Assembly (NCBI RefSeq): GCF_018691265.1
Contig: NW_024881303.1
Span: forward strand, 12,889,777 to 12,953,776
Reading direction: 5' to 3'
Length of the DNA: 64,000 nucleotides
Source: Tyto alba
Lineage: Eukaryota; Chordata; Aves; Strigiformes; Tytonidae
Every line of letters starts with the position of its first letter. Within the stretch, counting starts at the first letter, position 1. The translations under genes and the position numbers were made by a program. Below are positions 13,847 to 26,872 of this stretch, in pieces. Below the pieces are notes generated by a model. It saw nothing but the letters and a program-made list of their open reading frames with translations, was not told the DNA's origin and did no database searches.

Positions 13847-16800
13847 CTTAAAAGAAAACAGATAAAAACCAAGTTACAGAGAAAGTCATTTCAGATGCAA
13901 AATGGATAAAAAAGTGACTTATCACACACCTGCAGCTTTTAATCAAGATACAGAACCCATCTGCAGAGTTAAAACGCCATCTTCCCATTCAGACCTGAGG
14001 CTTTTCCTTGTTTTTTCAATGCATCACCCCCTATATAACATGACAGATACCGCACACTCCCTCTTTCATGCAGTACACTAAGCAGCATACGTTAGATCTA
14101 AATTAAAAGTTAATTAATGTTTTTCTCTTCCAGCATACTTGATTATTTTTCTTCCAGACATCATTAAATGAAAAAGGGAGGAGCTAGGCCCAGGCAGCAG
14201 GCTCCAAGCCATTGACATCATGAGACTGTACTGTGCAGCTAGAATAACACTGCAGGGTAGACACATGCACTAACCTCCCCAGATTTCACTTCTGAGCGCC
14301 TCCTCCCGTCCCAGCAGCCCTTCTACGTCTCCATTCCCCATACAGACAGGAATGCCCACCCAGGTGGCACTGGGTCCTCCAGGACAGAATCAGGTCCTCT
14401 GCTCAACCACTCCAGAGAAATTCTTGTGCGCTCACATGCTGCATACACGCACCCACGCTCAAAAAGCAAGACCATTTTTAACCAACTTAACAGCTGGCTG
14501 GCAGGACAGCTCTGAAAGTCTCAAGTGAAGAACCACAACTGCACAGTTTGAAAGAGCAACCTCAAGCTAAGGTATGTCTCAGCAGCAAGTTCTTGTGAAT
14601 CTGCTGTTCTTCGGTCACAAGCAGTCCAGAGGAGGAGGAGGAGAAGAGAAAGAAACTTGCTCTGCTGAGTCAGCACGCACACAGCCAGCTCAACCACTTG
14701 CACTGGCTGAGAGAAACCTGCAGGTCTTGTTATGAATGAGTGCCTACAGTACTACTTCCACTACAAAATGTCACATAACACTGAAGTTTTATGCAATATT
14801 TCAACACAATGCTATTTTCTCTGCGCTGTGCAATTAGATGTATAACCACCACTTCATGATGCACTAAACAAACAGGTCAGAAAAGTTCTAGTAACACAAA
14901 ATTACATTACAATGCTATGAACGCTCATGGTTTGACTGCTGTTTTTAACCTAAAATCTGCTCAGCTAAAAACAGTCAGGGTTTAGACGACAAAAATATTT
15001 TAACATTAAATTTAAAGCACAAATAACACATATTAAAAATAACCAGTTACCACCAACATATTTACATTGAAATTGCAATTTTTTTTCATGACAAACACCA
15101 TGATTATCTTTCACACAGTTCGTGGTTTGTTTTTATAAATAAGGTTAGCAACTGCACATACAAGATATTTTGTGCACTGTGCATGTTCATTACTTTCTAC
15201 ACTGGGCAGAAAAACAGGAGTGAGAAGAGACAACAGCCTCTGGTGGTGAGAGATGAGGGTGGAGACCAGGTCTATACACAGAACATGAAAGGTGTCTGAA
15301 TTTAAAATTACAACTTGACCAGAAAAAAAAAAAAAAGTCTTGAAGCATAGAGGATTAAATTTTACTTTCCCCCTCATTACAACTCTAGGTCCGGAATCCA
15401 TAGGAAGAGGCAACCTTAAGTCTCACCCTTTATCAAATTTTGCTCCTCACTCTCCCTGTCCAGGATGGTCTGTCCCACTCTAAAGTCTAGCATAGGGTTC
15501 AAAACACCAAAAGAAAGTCTCTCTCTCCTCACTTTGCACTACACTGAAAAGCACATTCTCATCCCATAAAAATACTCAAAGACAGTGAGGCCTCCAGGAA
15601 GTTAAGCACTTTCCACCCAAAACCCAAGTAGGCCACCACAGTTCAGGAGCCTGATGCCCAAATTCTGCCAGCGAGACTTAACACCAGGCAAATTGTCAGC
15701 CTGGCTTTACCACAGTCTCACTCACTGAACTGGCAAAACCCACCTGAGGAAAAGGGTAATGTTTTCTCCTAGTTCAGCAGGCTGAACCTCCTCCCTGATA
15801 GGTCAGGCACACATCCCAGCCCAGCTGTCCCTTTCAGGAGCAGAGCACTGCTGGCTCTGCTCACCCACAGTAAGGTGGGTGAAGATCCACCCCCCACCTT
15901 TAAAACCCACAAGTTATATTTTGGGGCATTGCAGAGGGAGCACCAAGGTCCCATAGTACCTCATGGCACCCAAGTGAGGTTAGTAAAACGTGTTCCTCAT
16001 CCTCCATCACAGCAATTGTGTTCTTTGCCCTCCATCATCACTCCCTGCCCCAGGTGCCCCCCTTTGCAAAAGGAGTGCCTTGGATTAGGAGCTACCTCCC
16101 TCCAGACTCACATCCCCTCCCTGTGAGCTGGGGTAAACCACTCCCTGGGCCTTACACCCACGACAAGAACCCCCTGCAGATGCCAGGCTTCCTGTAACCG
16201 CCAGACCCCCTTCTGCCCCGTTCCTTCCCCTCTGCCCGCCTGCCTCCCTCCAGCCTCTCAGTAGCAACAACCAGCCAAGTTACGCTGCACTTACTGGGTG
16301 TGAAGCAGCACCCCCGGTACTCCCGCAACATCTCTCCACTCCATCCAAGCCCACCCCTGCCACCGTCAGCCCTTGCTCCTCGACAGAGGTAGAAGCCAGT
16401 GCAAGGCATGCAGTAGGGTTAAGTTAAAACTCATGCTTTTCTACAAGGGACAGAAGCACCGAAAGGTCACCACACATAGAAAGGCAAGGGGCAGGGGTGT
16501 GTTCCTCAAACATCCCCAGAGGCCCACACTCCTTCCCTAATGTCAGAGGTGACTTAGCCTGCCACACAGCTCCTTCACCATCCAGCACCCACGCATCTTC
16601 TTCTCACACCCACAGCCCCCAACGTTTACTGTCCCCTGCACACAAAGCAGACAGTGTTGACCCCATCATAAATACACACGGCACAAATACTCTTGCTACA
16701 TGACATAACAAGGAAGAGCTTAAGAGCTTGCTCAAAATTTGGAAGCATATTGAAATGGTTATTTCCGAGCAACAGCCACAAGAGAAGCGGGGGCTTAGAG

Positions 16801-19800
16801 CAGAGTGATCATTACAGCCCTTTCCTGCATCTTTCCAAGCACAGCTGCAAGGTTCACCAACACGGGGGAATTCCTTCCTGTGTCCCCTGCTTCTGGACAA
16901 GGAATGCTAGGGTGAATTCAAACACTATACTTCAGTGACAAAGTGAAAAAGGTAATTAAATCCTTTCTATGTTTCATATAAAAATAGCCAGGTAAGAAGG
17001 ACAAGGATTATTCTTTTTTAGGGGAACAGATCAATTTAGGATCAATGGGGTTTGCTTGTTTAAGCAACTGCAGTTAAACCAGTGCAACCTGTGTTTAGAG
17101 AAGCTGTATATTGGCAGACAAGATCATCTGGCATTTCAATTAATCCTGCACTCTCATCTAGGCTACCCACCAGGTATTTATAAAGTCTCTGCCAGAGCCA
17201 TTAGCTCCCTATCCCAGCTGTTATGGGAGCAAATACTCTGTAATCACTTTCCCACTGCTGGCTTTCCCATTTGTCCCAGGTTTGGGAGGAATCACGGATG
17301 CTTCCTCCATCCCCAAAAAGAAGAGCACCTATTACAAGCAGGACCCTCTAAATTTTGTTCCCCTGTCAGAATTCCCAGGGAATGCAAGCTCCCATTGCCT
17401 TTACCCGCACAGAGATATACAGCCCCAACCAGGCACAGCATCATGTTGCTTCTTCCACAGCAGTTCCCATCCCTCACTCTTCCCTCGTCCCCAGAACATA
17501 CCCCTACCCCACGGGCTATACACTGAAACACCAGAGGGAATCAATCCAGGTTAAAACTCAATTTGTGAAGAAAATGCTATTTTAAAAGTTGGCCCCATTT
17601 ACAGATGTGGTATACTGCACAAGCCCAAACAGTTCAACTGTGCAAGGGAGGAGATGAGGCAGGGCAGAATACTCATACATCAAAATTATTCTAAAAAGAA
17701 GTTATGGAGGCTTTCCCCCCCGCCCAGACCTGTGAGGACACATCTCAACACCAGCCGGCAAGTTGACCACACTGTGTATAGGAACATATTGATTTTCACA
17801 GCAGAGAGACACCACCTTATCACTTCTGCCCATAAGTTGAAGCTCTCCATCCCTGAAGGCTCCCTGGGCTGACCATGCTAAGGCACAGGCCTGGCACATG
17901 CAAGAGCAGCACAATTCAAGATGGGAAACCCCAACCCACGGCAGCTATGGCTTTTCCACAACTTTTGGAAAGCTGTTGCAAGACTGCCCCACAGAAAAGC
18001 AAGACAGAGGTTTCAACCAGCAGCAGCACCCAGTTCAGACTCTAAGAGGTATTAGGCTGATTTAAAAAAAAAAAAAAAGAAAGAAAAAAAAAATGTATCT
18101 TGACTGGGTCTTTAAAGCATGTCTTTTCCCTGCTGTGAAGGTTACTACATGGGATAGCCTCACTCCCAAGCATCCATCTGTCCAATTTTCACTTGCATAC
18201 AGAAAGATGTCAGTCCTGATCTCCTACTACCACCCAAAGTTTAAAGCCTCAGGGGTGAATCCACCTTAGTCCCCATACCTGAGTGATCCTAGCTCACGCA
18301 GGAGAACAAAGAGTAAAGTGAGAGCAAAAATAATTTTTTGTCAATACAGAAAAAAAAAAAAATTCAAAACTCTTAAAACCCACTCCCTCCCAGAGCCACA
18401 CTTCCCTGCTGCATCTACTCTGAGTCAGAGAGCAGAGGATCAACCGCAACAGGACCCTCTGCAGAAACAGAGAAGAAAGATGGAACTTGCACATTCCTTG
18501 CAAGGAAGGTAAATTTCCTGGTGTCCTACCAGGCCCTAAATACCCTTCTGAGTCCTCTGATATGTCTATTACCTTAAACCCTGGGTCTGGACCTCCTCCT
18601 CTACACCAAGAAATACGCATGCATCTTCTCACATCTGAGGGATTCCTTTTGCAGATATTATAACTTCATATTTTCTCTCAGGCAAACCAAAGCTGTACGA
18701 GTGCTGGAATCAGGACTGTACAAATAAGCTCAGTGTTGAACATGCTGCAGAGTTTGTCTCATGAATACATTTGTGTTGACATGAAACCACAGATCTTTGT
18801 TCAGGCTCTCTCCAGAATGCTGCGAGAGAGCCAAGACATGTGCACGTGCCCTGCAGGCTCCTCAGCCACAACACTCAGCAGAGTTGCTGCAAACGGACAA
18901 CAAAGCAGGGCTGAAAGCAAATGTGCTTCCCTCCCCACCTCTACCAGGGTGCTGTGAAGTCAGGACACCTGTCAGGGAAAGAGAAATGGGCATGTCTCCA
19001 AACAGAAATTACCAAAGGCCACTGTACCACACACCTGAAGAGACCCTTCCGCATCCTTCTGACCTCTCCCCAGTTTTACATTAGCCATGGAGCAACTGGC
19101 ATGAGTACAGAAGGAAAGCTGTGCCTGGCAGTAATACCACTCCCTTCATCCCAGCTGAATCTCCTTCTGGCAAGATGAACTAAGAGCCTCTGAAGAGCTG
19201 TGTCAAAAGGCCAAAGGGCAAAGCTTGCACATCACAGCTTGAATCCATCCAACACCTCACTACTTCTGAAGGGAGAGGAGGTCCTGTTCAGCCAGCATTT
19301 CTCTGCTCTCTGGACACGTGCTCCCTGCCTCTCCCTCCCCATCCTGTGTTGACTCTGGCATTTATCCCTCCAAGCCAAGCACATTTGCTAAAAGTAACCT
19401 GGCAAAATAGAAAGCAAACAGAATTTTCCCCAGTTATTAAATCAAATCAGCTGGCTGCAAGCGGAGACAAACAGCCAAGCAGATGTACAGGGAGCAACAG
19501 GCCCATGGACAGAGGCGCCTCTGCCTTCACCCACAGAGCTTCACCCCAAAGCAATGGTTCAGCAGCACCCCTGCAAAAGAAAGAGGGGGAGGCCGTTTCC
19601 TCTTCCACCAGCACTAATACCTCCTTGACAAACCAAAGCAGTGAATCTGCCTGAGCTTAAAAACTAAAAAGTAATCCAACAAGAAACCTATTAGCTTTAA
19701 CTCATACAAATTCCTCATTTTCTACCACATATCCTAAGAGACAAGGAAGGGGAAGGAGAAAGCAGGGACAAGCAGGACACCTCCTTCAATCACAGCACCA

Positions 19801-22800
19801 GTTTAGGCTATCTCAGGGACCACTGGGGAAATGACAGCATACATGAAGAGCAAGCAGGAAGGCAGTATAGCCCACCAGTGAGTGGGAGCCCGGTGCCGTG
19901 CAGCTCCAGCCTGACACAGCCCATTTTATTTTTCTTCTCCAAGTTAGAGAAGAAACATGCCAGAATAAACTCAGTGGGAGCCAAGGCCTCTCGAGGAGCC
20001 ACCAATCACCCTGTCACCTATTATTTTGCTCCTGTAGAAGGCAGTGGTGCCAGCTCCCACTCAAGTTCCTGCACGTGAGGGGAGCTGCTCCGCAGCTCTC
20101 CCCAAGGATACTGCATGTTCCAGCTGCGGCTGCGAGCTGCTCAAGAGCGCTTTGCTTTTGGCACCTATACTGACCCCTCAGAGAGACAATCCTCACCTCC
20201 GGCAGACGCCAAGACGCACTTTGCTCCCAGCTCCGTCCTGCCCAAGTGGGGGTGAAGCTCTGCCAGGAGGCCTCCAGCATTCTTCCTTCTCCATAACCCT
20301 TCCAAATAGTCTCTGATGGGAGTTTTTGCTGTTGCTGTTTGCACAAGGCATTTCAGAGCTATCGAAGCTCTCAGTTTCAAAGCAAAACACACTAACACAT
20401 GGTTGGGTGAGAGCACTGCAACACACACCATGAAGAGTGGGAACGGGCTACTAGTCAGATCCTCTATTATTTAGAAACAGCAATAAGTAACTTTGAAAAG
20501 CACATCCATTGCCAGGTGCTTGATACACACTTCTGTACCTTCTCTGGAAGGCAAACATGGGCAAATCACAGTTTAAAAAGCACTTTCCATAGAATTACAG
20601 GGAATTCTTCAGGCACTGATCTTTTGCAAGGCAACAGGTAAGAAAAGATTTCCAGATCTAAGCAACATACTTCATGAAGTTATTAAAGTTTACACAACAA
20701 CTGAAATCCCCAAAGTACAGGATGGCAAGATTCTCACCTACAAAGGCCACTGCATTACTAACCAACACTTACTGAACCCCCCGTAACTGGTCCCAACTCA
20801 TTCTTAAATCACGTATTGCAGGTTTAAAAAGAAAGACTAAGAAACACCTCCTCCTTTTTATATGTAACCCTCAGCATTATATAAAGCATGCATCGTATAA
20901 TACCCAAAGGTGAATAGATGTTTTTGTTGTTTGGGGAAGAGCTGGAGCTGACATATAACAACTTAGCTGTTGAATGCTGCTTAAAGCAGTTTTGGACCAA
21001 GTCTAAATGTATTTACTTCTAATGAAGTGAGATTAAACTACTGCTTCCATTCCCAAGTCTGCATTTTCTTTATATTTATTGCATAGGGCAAAATATCCTG
21101 TTTATAGTACCCACGATAACTGTTAAACAAAATAAGACAAGGGAGGCACTGACTCCCACAGTTTAAAAAAAACTCGCTCTCACTGGTTTGTTGATATTAC
21201 TCAGGCTCACAGCGCGATTGTAAACGCACAGCTGCGATACAACAAAATACCTATGTGGCACAAGAGAATTCAAACAAAATTGAGAGTCAGAAGAAAAGCT
21301 TTTTCCACCTTCCTTCCCCACTGCTGGCACTGGTGTCCCAAGCAGCAACTCAAAGATGTTTGAAGAACTTTGCTGCCCATCTCCACTTCCTTCTGCATGT
21401 GATTTAGTCCTGAGTCAGCAGATAATGCTTGTGATCCCCTTTCATTTGTGTTTTCTGAGGACTGCCTAGATATAGTAGCTAGTATCTTACAGAAATATCA
21501 CCTTCATAAACACTATAGCAGCGTTAAATGCAGCAGAACATTTTAGACTGGAATCCTGCAAGTTGAGGAATGTTTTTTAATTAAAAATTTATAAATTAAG
21601 CAGCAGTTTGCTCTTCCTATACCTGACTACACCCGGCTGGCACTACAATCTATATGCAAATAAAGTTCTGAGGGCATTTTTGTATCTGCCCAGGGAAACA
21701 AAGGCAGCTTATTTGGGTTTCCATACAGAGCAGCAGCACTGGAAATGCAGGCTGAAGGGCCTTATTGCTTCAGAATAACTGTAGGTATTGTGCTACAAAA
21801 ACCCCACGGTATTGCACGTTACAACAGTGTGAAAAAATATTGCTTTAAAAATTACCCAGTTAAAGGTTAATCATCCAGCAACAATTACAAAGGTCACTTT
21901 GCAGTGATAAAAAGTTATTACCATTAGAAGAACTGAAAGAGAAAATTAGAAAAAGCATATATAGCAATACATTTTTCTTTAATCAAGTTCAACACATACT
22001 AAGTTTGAACTTCATGTCTTTGTATTTATTTTATTTTAAACTTTTTAAGAACATACCTGATCCAAGATGCCTTCCCAGTTTAAGAGCTAGCAGTAAAGCA
22101 AAAGCTGTGGCCTACATTTTGCCCAGGGCCCAGGCCAGACCAAACAATAAAGCCAGAACAGATGTTGAGGCCTCGCCTTGATTTTTTTTTTTTTCTCCTT
22201 CCTGAATAATAGGAGTCTACTCATTCTTTCCTGCAAGCAGGTGGCACCAATGTGCAGCCATAGATGAGGTCTGAGTAACTATACAAGCAAACAGCCTTTC
22301 AATATACACTCTAAGTGTGTAAAATTATTTTTTCTACATGCATGCAATTTCAAATGGAGCTCTGCAGCGAGTTCTGCATATACAAGCCCTGCAACCCATG
22401 CAGGAGTAGGAAATACATTAATAGATCTGAAGCATGAATATACCCACACACACACACTCAGTATTGAGAAGCACACCTCTGCTAATCACAACAGGCTTTT
22501 GTCTAGACATGGCTGGGGTTTTGTACTGAAATGTGAAAGGGTTGGAGTTTGTTTAAAGAGAGAGGGAAGTATAAAATCAAGAGAAGAAAATGCATATTTG
22601 ATTAAAATTTTACATTCTTCAGAAGGCTTGCATCTGTAGTAAAAATCTGCACCATCCACTTTTTTTAAAAAAAAAAAAAAAGGAGGAGGGCTAGTAACTA
22701 TACTACAGCGATCCTGAATGCACAACCAAAAAGCAGGCAACCTGAACAAAGCAAAAGCCTGCAGCACAGGCATTGGGTTGAACCTACAAGTCCCACCAGC

Positions 22801-23831
22801 CCTCCCAGGCATGCTTCTGCCCCCTCAGCATCACAGAGAGCACCCCCGGCCTCCCCAGACTGCGGTCAGAGCCACAGTAGCTCCAAAGCTCCATCAGGAG
22901 GACTGGGATGGGACTGGACCCATGCCACCCTGCCAGTCAGCGGCAACAAAAGCAGGCACCCCACGTGGGGCCTCGTGGGCCCCACACACCCTAGGGCTAC
23001 CACCCCACAACCCAGGGCTGCCACGCTGGGCCCCACACCCTGCCATCATCCTCGGGAACTCCTGCACGCTCACAGCCCTGCAAAAAAAACAATGCAGGAC
23101 TTCCACAGAGCCACACAGTGAACCATTTTAAAGTTTGTTAAAAATAGGTAGATGCATGCACACAATTAGTACTGAGAGCCAAGCTACAAGCTGAGCCAAG
23201 CCACAATGAGCCAACTACTGTTGGTTTCTGTTCAATCTCCCTGAACACTGCCCCGACAAGAAGAGATTCCCCTTCTTCCCCCTATGCTATTTCCCTTCCA
23301 CTTTCATTTAGGTGGCCAGGAAGTCACACAGGCACACCTACACGTATGCAAGTAAGATGTACGTATAGAATTTAATACACAGAAAAGGAAAAGCAATAAC
23401 ATAGCACAGTTCCCTCAAGTGCCAGGTCTCGTGCTGCCGACAAATATCTAGGCACTGCCAGATCTATTTAAAGCCAAGCAGCCTACTGATGAGGAAGCAA
23501 AGATAAGGCAAACATCTTCCCCTCTTTCCATCATAGATCTTGATTCTGCTGCCTCCCTTGATCCTTAACAATCAACAACTCCTACACATACAGGTTCACA
23601 TTCATATGGTCTTCCATTTTTTCAATAAGCCAGTCCTCAGCTCTTCCCAGCCACTGAACAGGGTCCTGTTGTGTTCCCTTACCCCCAGAGCAAGAGCAGC
23701 TGTTTGGGTCCAGTCCTACCCATTATTCAAAGACAGCACTTAGGAATAACAAGACCAACACCAGCAAAAATACTTCCTGAGCCTGGCATTGTATCTGCAT
23801 CATTGGATTTAATGGCCCTTCATATGAGGCT
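13847..23831. other. Intron 2, exon 3-proximal segment: no gene seen
   Basis: About 10 kb without recognisable exons. A C-rich, stop-poor stretch at roughly 15900-17550 yields several open frames under 160 codons on both strands, which I regard as chance. A-rich runs occur at 18063 and 18350. Roughly 20880-22060 is AT-rich and complex, with an octamer-type ATGCAAAT at 21654-21661, and could hold conserved non-coding elements. Confidence 0.6.
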
Positions 23832-23858
23832 GGGGGGGGGGGGGGGGGGGGGGGGGGG
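23832..23858 (+). repeat. G27 homopolymer
   Basis: An uninterrupted run of 27 G immediately beside the 3' end of the old CR1 relic (C27 in the RCOR1 transcript). Long G runs are common in bird genomes and error-prone in sequencing, so the exact length is uncertain. Confidence 0.85.
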
Positions 23859-23861
23859 CGG

Positions 23862-24430
23862 GAATCCATCAAATCGGCTAATCCCTTTTGAACCCATTTG
23901 TAATTTTGGCATCTACAACATCCTGTGGCAAAGTGCTTCAATTTAATTATATGTTTGTTGTCTGAAGGAGGACAAAGAAAGCCCATACACACACTCCCTT
24001 CTCTGCTCTGAAGCTGCTACCCAGTCATTTCATTTGGTGGCCCCATTTCCTGCCTTATGAGAAGCAGAGAATAACTGCGCCCTGTTCACCTCCTCCGTGT
24101 CTCTTGCTGTTTTACAGACCCTCTACCACGCTCCTCTCTGTCATCTGTTTTCCAAGCTAGACAGTCTGGGCTTTTCTGCTTCTCCCTCATACAGAGATGG
24201 GAAAGAAGAACAATTCCTGTACTTTATCTAGTTATCTTCCTGCTCTGAGAAGCATGTACGCATGGGGGAGGGATGGAAACAGGGCACAACCAGAACTGTA
24301 CGCAGTGTTCGAGAAGAGGGTACATCACAGGATTTATAAAACATGCCGTAATGAGGTTCTGTTTTGTTCTCAGATGCTTTCATAACAGCTTTTAACAATA
24401 CACTTGCCTTTTCACTATTACCATTGAGTT
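23862..24430 (-). mobile_element. Old, degraded CR1 LINE (archosaur/turtle-type)
   Basis: Read on the plus strand, the block follows the reverse complement of the CR1 3' region known from turtles and crocodilians. In order it shows CCCTTTTGAACCCATTTGTA, a TTTGGCATCTACAACATCC motif, TGTGGCAAAGTGCTTC, CATTTCATTTGGTGGCCCC, TTATGAGAAG, GACCCTCTACCA, TTTTCCAAGCTAGACAGTC, AACTGTACGCAGTGTTCGAG and GGATTTATAAA. The element is therefore sense relative to RCOR1. Many substitutions and short gaps indicate an old insertion. A G27 run lies directly at its 3' side. Both ends are estimates. Confidence 0.82.
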
Positions 24431-25633
24431 GAAAAAAACACTATGACTCCCAAGATCTTTATCTGGAAAGGCAACAGCTAATTTAGAGACCACTACCATA
24501 CACATACAGTTAAAGGCTGTTTCACCCTCCCCTCCCCCCCCACACCTCACAAATATTACTTAGCATATAACAGCAAGTGTCACCTGTCATTTTATAGTCA
24601 TGCTGTCACAAAACTGAACAGGTTGCTGTTGCCCCCATTCAGCAGATACCCACACTCCCCCTACTGCCCCCTCCTCCCGTTCACATACTGTCTTTTACAC
24701 ACTGACAAAATAACAATCCAGCTGTTGGTAGTAAAAATAAAAAGCAAGAAACAAAAATAAAGAGATATGTCATTTGAAATAGAGAATATACAAGTGTTGC
24801 TTTATTCAGAGAGAAAAGTGCACAGTGGCACCTCTCCAAGCTGCAGCTCCAGGACACCTCTGGCTTCCCAAGGCTTCTCCCCCCAGGAGACATGACACAA
24901 AGAGCAAGAAGCCAACAGAGGGTTTCTCAGACCTTGCAGCTCCTCCCACTCCCATTCCAATCAAGACAGCAATACTGTTCAGACCACTGGCCCAAGAACT
25001 TCCCCCTCCCCATGTCCAGTCACCCTTTGGGGAATAAGGGGAAAGGCCAGAAACAGAAGAGAGGGAACTGTGCTTTTGCCTCTGCTCAGAAGCAACACTC
25101 CCACTACCCCAGCTTTAGAAAGCACTGTACCTCCTTACTCAGAGGAGAGTTGGTTTCCCGTATAAAGCTTTAAACTTGGCCTTCATAGGCCTGCACAAGC
25201 ACTGGCAACCCAAACAAGCAGCATTTTACTCATCTTTCCCACACACTAAGGACCAGCTGGACTGTTTCTATTGCCCAATGCAAGAAGGGAGGAAAAAAAA
25301 GTCTCAAGTGTTCACAAAGAGAGATTAGTTTCTGATTATTTTTAGCAACACCTCTTCCCTTCCCACCCATCCAAAGTTCACATGACAGCATCCTTTTGAG
25401 ATAGCTTACGCTGATCTGTGGAAGTAATGAGTGCCTAGAAAGTGCCAGTGATGTCAAATGTAGATTCCTAGTTAACATAAAGTAACTGTTTTATTTTTTC
25501 CACCACTTCAAAAACCCTTGCCAAGAGACAGTCAGGAACAGATCTGACTAACTAGAACCTGATCTCCAAAGAGTATGGGATGCAGGCACTTCTCCTCCTT
25601 TTCCCCCTAACATCTCAGGAGTTCATGGGGGGG

Positions 25634-25660
25634 AAAAAAAAAAAAAAAAAAAAAAAAAAA
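25634..25660 (+). repeat. A27 homopolymer
   Basis: G7 followed directly by 27 A in intron 2. No associated element recognised. Confidence 0.85.
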
Positions 25661-26785
25661 TCACAACCAGCTATGCTCAATAGCTTATGAACTAAGGCTG
25701 CCGGGCACATGTGTTACTGCTTCGCAAGACAGTAGTGTGAAGGGCACACAGACAGGATACACTGGGGTCTCCATCCAGACAAGAATCCACTCAAAAGGTC
25801 AAATGAGAGAGAAATTCCATGTTACTGTGCTCTTACAGTGCCAAATCATTTTACACAGCAGAACAAATCAATTATCAACAGCTAAACATGGTCAGGTCCC
25901 AAAGACAGTAAAGTTTTCTCACATTATTATTACTATTTTTTAAAACCTGGGTCAAACACCAACACTTTTCAAGGCCATAAACAAACAAGCCCCATCGCAT
26001 ACTGTGGCAAACACACATCTTCCAAACCCAGATGGGTGCTGTGGAAAGACTGGACATCCAGGAAGGTACCACCACAGCACCTCCCTGCTGGAGGTGGTGT
26101 CCTCCAAGAGCAGCAGAATTAGGCCCTGCCAGCACGCCCAGGAGAGGCCTCACCTCTCTGCTGAAGTCACCTAAACTAACCCAGCCACTTCTACCTGAAG
26201 CTAGTTTTGTAGAGGTTACATGAGTGGCCCAGCTGACAGAGCAGCAGAGATAACACCCTCTGAAAAAAGGGATACAGCTTCCCCTCCCCAAGCAGCCATC
26301 TCCAGAAGCAGACACCTGTCTTCAGGCCAATGTGAGCATAGGAGAAGCTTATATATCAAATCCCACCCAGCACTGAGTCATGCACCGATGTGGTGTGCAA
26401 CTGCCATCAACAGGCTGCGAGCATGCCCAGTTTAGCCCACACAAATCCGACTTTTAAACGTCTGCAACAGTTGCATATCCTTCTCTCACCCCCATCCATG
26501 ACAGTCTTCCAGGTCCTTATCCTCACAGCACCCCTACCAGCAGATGAGAGCTTTTATCAACACACACACACAAAGTGCAGAGTGCCAGGCTTTCAGGAGT
26601 TGAGCCAGGTTTCCTGGGCCCCATGTTAGACCCCCAACAGTGGGTCATCCTCATCATCTCACTCTCAGAAATGCTGAAATCAAATAGGGGGCCATAAATA
26701 ACACATTTGTAATATTTCAAATCGGATCTTGAAAACAGCCTGCTTCCAGCTCTTCTTGGAGATGACTGGTGTATTCATTAACTCA

Positions 26786-26872
26786 CAAGCTCCCCAAGGC
26801 ACAGACAGTCCCTCTCCTTCTGTCTGCACAGGGCCTGGCTCAGCAGGGTGCTGCAAGGATAATATTCATACC
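26786..26872 (+). mobile_element. L2/MIR-type amniote repeat remnant (3' tail)
   Basis: The stretch AAGCTCCCCAAGGCACAGAC, CAGTCCCTCTCCTTCTGTCTG, CACAGGGCCTGGCTCAGCAG and GGGTGCTG resembles the conserved tail shared by amniote L2/CORE-SINE elements (AAGCTCCTTGAGGCAGGGAC, then TGTACAGCGCCTAGCACA and GGGTGCTG). Recognised from memory; only about 85 nt is alignable by eye. Confidence 0.45.
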
